Position numbers and translations under genes: made by a program
NCBI GenBank assembly: GCA_046732465.1
Contig: JBKPND010000105.1
Location: 1 to 25,786 of the forward strand
Direction of reading: 5' to 3'
Source: DASUPK01 sp046732465
Lineage (GTDB): Bacteria; Actinomycetota; Thermoleophilia; Solirubrobacterales; 70-9
Length of the DNA stretch: 25,786 nucleotides
The notes under the pieces: model-generated
What the model was told of the DNA's origin: nothing
What the model saw: the letters and a program-made list of their open reading frames with translations, nothing else
Databases searched by the model: none
Part shown: positions 20,509 to 25,786 of the stretch, in pieces
Layout: each line of letters opens with the position of its first letter
Position numbering within the stretch: the stretch's first letter is position 1

Positions 20509-21696
20509 ATGCCTGTCGCATGCGCCCTGATCCCCCGCTTCCGGTTGATCGCCGCGGTCTCCGGAGATCGGGAGGTCCTGGGACGGCCAGCGGCACTGGC
20601 GCCCGAGCCGGGCGCGGCCCAGCTGATCGGCGAGGTCTCGGAGCCGGCGGAGAAGTTCGGGCTGCGGGCCGGGATGAGGATGGGCGAGGCGCTCTCGCGC
20701 TGCCCCGAGCTGGCCCTGATCCCGCCCGACCCCGAGCGGGCTGAGAGCTCGTGGGAGGAGGCGCTGCGGAGGTTGGAGGGGATCGGCGCGGAGATCGAGT
20801 CGGATCGTGCCGGTGAGGCGTTCTTCGAGGCGGGGGGTCTGACCGGCCTCTGGGGAGGGATCGAGGGGGTTCTGAAGCAGGCCCGCGAGGAGCTGGGAGG
20901 TTCGGCGCGGCTTGGGGCGGGGCCCGGTCGCTTCTGCTCCTATGTCGCGGCGCGCCGTGGCGCCATCGTCCCGGAAGGGGTCGGCGCGGAGTTCCTGGAC
21001 CCGATGCCCGTATCCCTTCTCTGCGGTCGTTTGGGTGATGACCAGGAGGCCGATGACCTGCCCAACGAGCTCGAGCGGCTCGGGATCTCCACCCTCGGGC
21101 AGCTGGCCGGGCTCCCCCGCGATGCCGTTGCGGATCGCTTCGGCCGGCTGGGGCTGCGGGCCAGGCGGCTGGCACGTGGCGGGGATGAGCCGCTGCGGCC
21201 GCGGCCCGTGCGGGAGGCGATCGCGGTCGAGCTTGCGCTGCCGGAGGCGGTCACCGGGCAGCAGCTCGAGCGGGCTCTGGAGCTGCTGATCTCGCGGCTG
21301 CTTGCGCATGGTGCGCGGCGCGGCAGGACGCTGCGGGCACTGCGGCTCTCCGCTCGCCTCGCCGCCGGTGGCGGGTGGCGCCGCCAGGTCGCGCTGCGGC
21401 GGGCCAGTGCCGACCGGGCGCGGCTCGGCGATGCGCTTCTACCCCACCTCGCGCTCCTCCCCGCCCCGGCCGCGACGCTGCGGCTGGAGGCGGTGGCGCT
21501 CGGCCCGGAGACCGGTGAGCAGCTGACGCTGTCGAGTCCCGAGCGGGAGCGGCGCCGGCGGATCTCGGAGGCGGTGCGACAGACTCGCTCGGCGGCGGGT
21601 GGCGATGCGGTGCTGCGGGTGCTCGAGGTGGATCCGGAGTCGCGGGTGCCGGAGCGGCGGGAGGTGCTCATGCCGTTCCCGGAGGAGGGAACTTGA
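20509..21696 (+). CDS. imuB: ImuB-like inactive Y-family DNA polymerase
   Basis: ImuB is the hub of the mutasome. It has a Y-family fold without polymerase activity and brings the error-prone DnaE2 to the sliding clamp. The 395-residue protein starts PVACALIPRFRLIAAVSG, so the first catalytic carboxylates (DxD) of active DinB are absent, and the SxDE motif is replaced by SDRAGEAFF. The helix-hairpin-helix part is clear (LGISTLGQLAGLPRDAVADRFG). A clamp-binding-like QLTLSS lies at 338-343, matching the position and type of QLPLW motifs in other ImuBs. It is preceded directly by a LexA box and followed by a small protein and dnaE2. It is shorter than typical ImuB proteins (about 500 residues), and no imuA is adjacent. 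Confidence 0.85.
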   Translation: MPVACALIPRFRLIAAVSGDREVLGRPAALAPEPGAAQLIGEVSEPAEKFGLRAGMRMGEALSRCPELALIPPDPERAESSWEEALRRLEGIGAEIESDRAGEAFFEAGGLTGLWGGIEGVLKQAREELGGSARLGAGPGRFCSYVAARRGAIVPEGVGAEFLDPMPVSLLCGRLGDDQEADDLPNELERLGISTLGQLAGLPRDAVADRFGRLGLRARRLARGGDEPLRPRPVREAIAVELALPEAVTGQQLERALELLISRLLAHGARRGRTLRALRLSARLAAGGGWRRQVALRRASADRARLGDALLPHLALLPAPAATLRLEAVALGPETGEQLTLSSPERERRRRISEAVRQTRSAAGGDAVLRVLEVDPESRVPERREVLMPFPEEGT

Positions 21697-21748
21697 GGAG
21701 ATGCGAGGGCGCGCGACAGCGCGACCCGTTTAATGCTGGGAGTCGGAG

Positions 21749-21994
21749 TTGGAGGTGAGGCCGGGACGGGTCAACAAGCCTTGGCCGGTGCCGGTGCAGA
21801 CCGGCCCCGATGGGAAGCCGCAGGCGATCGGACGGCTGGCGGTGGAGTCGGTCCGCGAGGAGTGGCTGGTCGAGGACGGCTGGTGGACGCAGAAACCCCT
21901 GCACAGACGTTACTTCGAGGTGGTCCTGGAAGACGGCAGCGATGTGGTCGTCTTCCGGGAACCAGATGGTCGTTGGTTCCGTCAGCGGGACTGA
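21749..21994 (+). CDS. Small DUF6504-like protein in the mutasome operon
   Basis: The 81-residue product has the segments PVPVQTGPDGKPQAIG, VREEWLVEDGWWTQKPLHRRYFEVVLEDGSDVVVFRE and DGRWFRQ. This resembles the small DUF6504-type proteins found beside imuB or dnaE2 in actinobacteria; the match is from memory of the pattern. A beta-rich fold is likely. The start is TTG 21749, with GGGAG 6 nt upstream; GTG 21755 is an alternative. Its stop overlaps the dnaE2 ATG (TGATG), so it is translated with dnaE2 and may take part in translesion synthesis. Confidence 0.7.
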   Translation: MEVRPGRVNKPWPVPVQTGPDGKPQAIGRLAVESVREEWLVEDGWWTQKPLHRRYFEVVLEDGSDVVVFREPDGRWFRQRD

Positions 21995-24900
21995 TGTACA
22001 CGGAGCTGCACTGCCATTCCGCCTACTCCTTCCTGGACGGCGCCTCGGACCCGGCCGAGCTGGCGGCGACGGCGGCCGGGCTCGGCCATGAGGCGCTGGC
22101 CCTGACCGACCACGACAACATCTGCGGGGCGATGGAGTTCGCCCACGCCTGCAAGGGCGTCGGGGTCCGGCCCATCTTCGGCTGCGAGCTGACCGTGGAG
22201 GTTCCGCGACGGCTGGCTCGCCCCGTGCACGTCACGCTCCTGGTCGAGGACGCTGGCGGCTGGGCCAACCTCTGCCGGCTGATCACCGGAGCTCACGAGG
22301 GAACGCGCGAAGGGAAAGGGATCAGAGAGGCGCAACCCCCTTCGCTCCCGATCGACCAGCTGGAGCGGCACACAGATGGACTGGTCTGCCTCTCGGGCTG
22401 CGCGCGCGACGGCGCGGTGGCGGGGACCTGGGAGCGGGGCGATCCGGCGGGCGCGGCCTACCTGGCCGAGCGTCTGCTGCGGGCCTTCGGCCGGGACCGC
22501 TTCCGGATCGAGTTGCAGCGGCCACTCTGGCGACACGACCGCTCGCGGAACCGCTGGCTCGTCTCGCTGGCGGAACGGCTCGGAGTGCCTGCGGTGGCCA
22601 CGGGCGATGCGCACGCGCACGACCGCTCGCGGATGCCACTCCAGGACGCGCTGGTGGCGGTGCGGCTGGGGGCCACGCTGGATGAGACCGAGGGGCTGCG
22701 TCGCGGCAACTCGGCCTCCACCCTCCTCTCGGCCGATCAGGCAGTGGCCAGATTCCGCGACCACCCGGAGGCCGTGGCCGAGACGGAGCGGATCGCCGAG
22801 CGGCTGCGCTTCGATCTCACCCGAGAGCTCGGCTACAGCTATCCGGGGGCGGAGGACGGTGGCGCGGACAGGCGGCTGGCCGAGCTCTGCCGGACGCGGC
22901 TGATCCATCGCTACGAGGAGACGCCGCGGCGGGCCGAGGCCGAGCGGCGGCTCGAGGAGGAGCTGGCGTTGATCAGGGAGCTGCGTCTCTCCGGTTTCTT
23001 CCTGCTCCACCAGGACATGCTCGAGCTGGCGCGAGAGGTGGCGGTCGAGGTGCGGGGACCGGATTCGGCCAGGAGGCTGCTGCCCCCCGGCCGCGGCCGC
23101 GGCTCGAGCGTCAGTTCGCTGGTCTGCTACCTGACCGGGCTCTCGCACATCGATCCGGTGAAGAACGACCTCTTCCTGGGGCGCTTCCTGAACGAGGAGC
23201 TGACCGAGGTACCGGACATCGACCTCGACTTCCCCCGGGACATACGGGAGAAGCTGATCCCGCGGGTGCACGAGCGCTACGGGCCGGAGCGCTCGGCGCT
23301 GGTCGCGTCCTTCGCCACCTACCGGGCCCGCGGGGCGATCCGGGACTTGGGCAAGGCGCTGGGACTGCCGCAGGGCGAGGTGGAGCGGTTCGCGCGTGCG
23401 GTGGACGTGTACGAGGCGAGCCGGGACGCCTGGGCTCGGATGGAGGAGACGCTTGGCAAGTTGCGGGCGCGCTCGCCCCGCTGGCGGGCGCTGGCGGAGT
23501 TGCTGCCGGAGATCGCGGGGCTGCCCAGGCACATGTCCCAGCACCCCGGCGGCATGGTGATCTCGACCACGCCGCTGATCGAGCTCTGCCCGGTGCAGCC
23601 GGCGGCGATGGAGGAGCGGCAGATCGTGCAGTGGGACAAGGACTCGTGCGCGGACGCCGGCTTCCTCAAAATCGACTTGCTCGGGCTGGGGATGCTCTCG
23701 GCGGTCGAGCGGTGCGTCGATGAGATCGCAATGACGCGCGGGGAGCGGATCGATCTCTCGCGGGTGCCGCTCGACGACGGTGAGGTGTGGAGCGCGATCC
23801 AGCTGGCGGAGACGACCGGCGTCTTCCAGATCGAGAGCCGGGCGCAGATGCAGATGCTGCCGCGGACCCTGCCCCAGGACCTCGACGACCTGACGGTGCA
23901 GGTGGCGCTGGTGCGGCCGGGACCGATCCAGGGAGGCGCGGTCCACCCCTACATCGAGCGGCGGAAGCGGCTGCGGGAGGACCCGTCCTACGAGATCCCG
24001 TACGAGGACCCGTCGCTCGAGCCGGTGCTGCGCGACACGCTGGGAGCGATCGTCTTCCAGGACCAGGTGCTGGAGGTGGCGATGGCGCTGGCCGGGTTTT
24101 CGGTCGGCGAGGCCGAGGGGCTGCGGCGGGCGATGAGCCGCAAGCGCTCGGAGGCCGCAATGCAGCGCTACCGGGAGCGGTTCATCGATGGCGCGGTCGG
24201 CCGCGGAGTGGCGCGGGAGGTGGCGGAGCGGGTTTTCGGGCAGATCGAGGGGTTCTCGGGGTTCGGGTTCCCCAAGGCGCACTCGGCGGCGTTCGGACTG
24301 CTCGCCTACCAGTCGATGTGGCTGCGGGTCCACTACGGACCGGAGCTGCTCTGCGGCCTGCTCAACGAGCAGCCGATGGGGTTCTACCCGCCGGACGCGC
24401 TGGTGCACGAGGCGCAGCGGCGGGGGATTGAGATTTTGCCGCCGGACGTGAACGTGAGCGAGGTCGACTGCCGGGTCGAGACGATCGGGGCGGCCGCGGG
24501 CTCGTCGGGCAATCCGCCGGTTCGGATCGGGCTCGGGTACGTGGCCGAGCTGCCCGCGGTCGACGCCGAGGCGGTGGTCGGGGAGCGGCGGCGGGGCGGC
24601 CTCTATCGGAGTGTCTCTGACCTGGCCGCCCGATCCGGCGCAGGCGCGGCGGCGCTGCAGCGGCTCGCCTGGGCCGGCGGGTGCGATTCGTTGGTGCATG
24701 CCGCGACCGCGCCGGCCGATCCGGATGAGGACCTGAGGCGCCCGGCGCTCTGGGAGGCGGGCGGAGTGGCTCGGGCCAGCCGCACGGACGACGGGGCGCA
24801 GCTGGCGTTGCCCCTCGACGGGTCGCCCACTCCCCCGCTGCCCGCGCTCGGGCCGTGGGATCGGATCGTGGCCGACTACCGGACGACCGGGATGACACTC

Positions 24901-25410
24901 GGTAAGCACCCGATGGAGTTGCTGCGGCGGCAGCTTTCGCCCGAGGTGCTGTCGAGCCAGGACATCGCCCGCACTCGGGATGGGACGCGGGTGAAGGTCG
25001 CCGGGATGGTGGTGGCGCGGCAGAGGCCGGCGACGGCCAACGGGGTCGTCTTCATGCTGCTCGAGGACGAGGCGGGAACGATCAACCTGATCGTGTCGCC
25101 GCCCGTCGTGGAGCGCTGCCGGCTGGCGGTGCGGACCTCCGGGTTCGTGCTGGCGGCGGGCTTGCTCGAGCATCGCGAGGGAACCACGAACGTGGTCGTG
25201 TCGCGGATCGAGAGGCTGACGCCGACGGAGTCGCAGCTGGTCAAGACGCGGGAGCTCGAGGCGCCGGTCACGGCGCATGAGCTGGTGCTCGCCGGCCACT
25301 CGGCGGTCGGGCTCTCGAAGCGGGGATTCGAGGGTGTGCGGGAGGCGGCGATGGCCGAGCTGGCCGCCTCGCTCCCCGCGCCGCACAGCTTCGGGCGGCG
25401 GGGCCGCTAG
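21994..25410 (+). CDS. dnaE2: Error-prone DNA polymerase III alpha subunit DnaE2
   Basis: DnaE2 is the C-family polymerase that carries out damage-induced mutagenic synthesis with ImuB. The 1138-residue product starts with a PHP domain (LHCHSAYSFLDGAS, ALTDHDNICGA, PIFGCEL). The palm contains GRGRGSSVSSLVCYLTG, PDIDLDFPRD (D408, D410) and KIDLLGLGML (D561), the three catalytic carboxylates. Further on are QHPGGMVIS, MSRKRSE, GFSGFGFPKAHSAAFGLLAYQSMWLRVHY, a helix-hairpin-helix region and an OB fold near 1000-1075 (VKVAGMVVARQRPAT, INLIVSP). ATG 21994 is fixed by overlap with the preceding stop. It shares its stop bases CTAG with the convergent hydrolase gene. Confidence 0.95.
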   Translation: MYTELHCHSAYSFLDGASDPAELAATAAGLGHEALALTDHDNICGAMEFAHACKGVGVRPIFGCELTVEVPRRLARPVHVTLLVEDAGGWANLCRLITGAHEGTREGKGIREAQPPSLPIDQLERHTDGLVCLSGCARDGAVAGTWERGDPAGAAYLAERLLRAFGRDRFRIELQRPLWRHDRSRNRWLVSLAERLGVPAVATGDAHAHDRSRMPLQDALVAVRLGATLDETEGLRRGNSASTLLSADQAVARFRDHPEAVAETERIAERLRFDLTRELGYSYPGAEDGGADRRLAELCRTRLIHRYEETPRRAEAERRLEEELALIRELRLSGFFLLHQDMLELAREVAVEVRGPDSARRLLPPGRGRGSSVSSLVCYLTGLSHIDPVKNDLFLGRFLNEELTEVPDIDLDFPRDIREKLIPRVHERYGPERSALVASFATYRARGAIRDLGKALGLPQGEVERFARAVDVYEASRDAWARMEETLGKLRARSPRWRALAELLPEIAGLPRHMSQHPGGMVISTTPLIELCPVQPAAMEERQIVQWDKDSCADAGFLKIDLLGLGMLSAVERCVDEIAMTRGERIDLSRVPLDDGEVWSAIQLAETTGVFQIESRAQMQMLPRTLPQDLDDLTVQVALVRPGPIQGGAVHPYIERRKRLREDPSYEIPYEDPSLEPVLRDTLGAIVFQDQVLEVAMALAGFSVGEAEGLRRAMSRKRSEAAMQRYRERFIDGAVGRGVAREVAERVFGQIEGFSGFGFPKAHSAAFGLLAYQSMWLRVHYGPELLCGLLNEQPMGFYPPDALVHEAQRRGIEILPPDVNVSEVDCRVETIGAAAGSSGNPPVRIGLGYVAELPAVDAEAVVGERRRGGLYRSVSDLAARSGAGAAALQRLAWAGGCDSLVHAATAPADPDEDLRRPALWEAGGVARASRTDDGAQLALPLDGSPTPPLPALGPWDRIVADYRTTGMTLGKHPMELLRRQLSPEVLSSQDIARTRDGTRVKVAGMVVARQRPATANGVVFMLLEDEAGTINLIVSPPVVERCRLAVRTSGFVLAAGLLEHREGTTNVVVSRIERLTPTESQLVKTRELEAPVTAHELVLAGHSAVGLSKRGFEGVREAAMAELAASLPAPHSFGRRGR

Positions 25411-25786
25411 CCGGCTGACAGACCGCGGATCGCGTCCAGGATCTCGCTCAGGTCGCCACGGTCGTATAGGTGGCCGCAGCCATCGAGCGGATGGACCGAT
25501 GCGGCCGGGAGCAGCTTGGCGTATCGGTCGAGATGGGCGAAGGGAATCACCTCGTCGTCGCGGCTGTGGAACAGGAAGGTGCGCGGCAGCGTCGTCTCGG
25601 CGTCCGGCCAGCCTTCCGGGAGCGCCCACTCGAGCTCCCAATCCTGATCGCGGCCCCAGAACGGGGTGGCGGCGAGCACGAGGCCGGCGATCGGCTCCTG
25701 CCGGCCTCCCTCGGCGAGGTGCTTGAGGAGGACGGAGCCACCGAGTGAATGCCCGACCGCGACGAGCGGCTCGTCGGCCTCCCCGA
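25407..25786 (-). CDS. Serine alpha/beta hydrolase, RBBP9/YdeN-like (N-terminus outside the window)
   Basis: Only the C-terminal 125 or so residues are present; the frame is open to the right edge. The nucleophile elbow GHSLGGS is encoded near 25740-25760. Then come LLKHLAEGG, VLAATPF, the acid in FHSRDDEVIPF and the His in DGCGHLYDR, giving a full Ser-Asp-His set. The short domain without a large lid suits the RBBP9/YdeN group of small serine hydrolases. It converges on dnaE2; the tetranucleotide CTAG serves as part of both stops. GTG 25679 is an internal codon, not the start. Confidence 0.85.
   Translation of the reverse strand, partial: GEADEPLVAVGHSLGGSVLLKHLAEGGRQEPIAGLVLAATPFWGRDQDWELEWALPEGWPDAETTLPRTFLFHSRDDEVIPFAHLDRYAKLLPAASVHPLDGCGHLYDRGDLSEILDAIRGLSAG

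Noticed and set aside
20509..21696. Active DinB (Pol IV) polymerase
   Set aside because: The catalytic carboxylates of the DxD and SxDE motifs are not present, and the neighbour is dnaE2.
21982..25641. Antisense open frame of about 1219 codons opposite dnaE2
   Set aside because: It is the mirror of a GC-rich, strongly biased gene. It has no domain, is full of Arg/Pro/His, and dnaE2 on the other strand is unmistakable.
1..25786. CRISPR array, tRNA or rRNA genes, insertion sequence or prophage
   Set aside because: No regularly spaced repeats, cloverleaf, transposase motif or phage gene was seen on reading both strands.

Overview
This is a GC-rich, gene-dense chromosomal window. The suggested source is an actinobacterium, probably of the Thermoleophilia/Solirubrobacterales type; this is an inference. 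It rests on SepF beside pgeF and yggS, a mutasome locus (imuB/dnaE2) behind a GAAC-N4-GTTC LexA box, an Asp-type MurA, many start codons 7-10 nt after a TANNNT hexamer (leaderless style), and very strong GC bias at third codon positions. I see no rRNA, tRNA, CRISPR array, transposase or prophage gene. The window is ordinary core chromosome with a few accessory genes.

Layout. 1-1459: a SAM methyltransferase, a 326-nt gap without a convincing gene, and a SnoaL-like protein. 1446-5025 (leftward): sepF, yggS and pgeF as a compact unit, then a small dimeric-barrel protein and a tRNA nucleotidyltransferase. 5013-6431 (rightward): a membrane-anchored PQQ-type beta-propeller. 6436-12576 (leftward): a histidine operon, hisZ-hisG-hisD-hisB-hisH-hisA-(DoxX-like)-hisF, mostly joined by 4-nt stop/start overlaps; hisC, hisE and hisI are absent. 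12657-15863: a second small barrel protein, murA (leftward) with Asp in place of the catalytic Cys, an HD-domain protein, and a membrane-anchored alpha/beta hydrolase. 15865-17440: an MFS transporter bracketed by two similar small-RNA-like units. 17520-20425: a zinc-ribbon protein, an isocitrate/isopropylmalate dehydrogenase-family enzyme, and a leftward four-gene set (small membrane protein, 66-aa charged protein, YfcE-type phosphodiesterase, lipoprotein). 20495-25410: LexA box, imuB, a small DUF6504-like protein and dnaE2, with no imuA. 25407-25786: the C-terminal part of a serine hydrolase that runs off the window.

The most unusual feature is the pair of leftward non-coding units at about 15865-15956 and 17322-17440. 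Each has a near-consensus promoter (TTGAC[T/G], exactly 16 nt, TAGGGT), then one long hairpin carrying GAAC/GTTC, then a 12-bp GC-rich terminator hairpin. Three of the four loops are GNRA and one is UUCG when read on the minus strand. They lie on the same strand on either side of the MFS gene, one just upstream and one just downstream. They look like paralogous small RNAs, or like one leader attenuator plus one free-standing copy.
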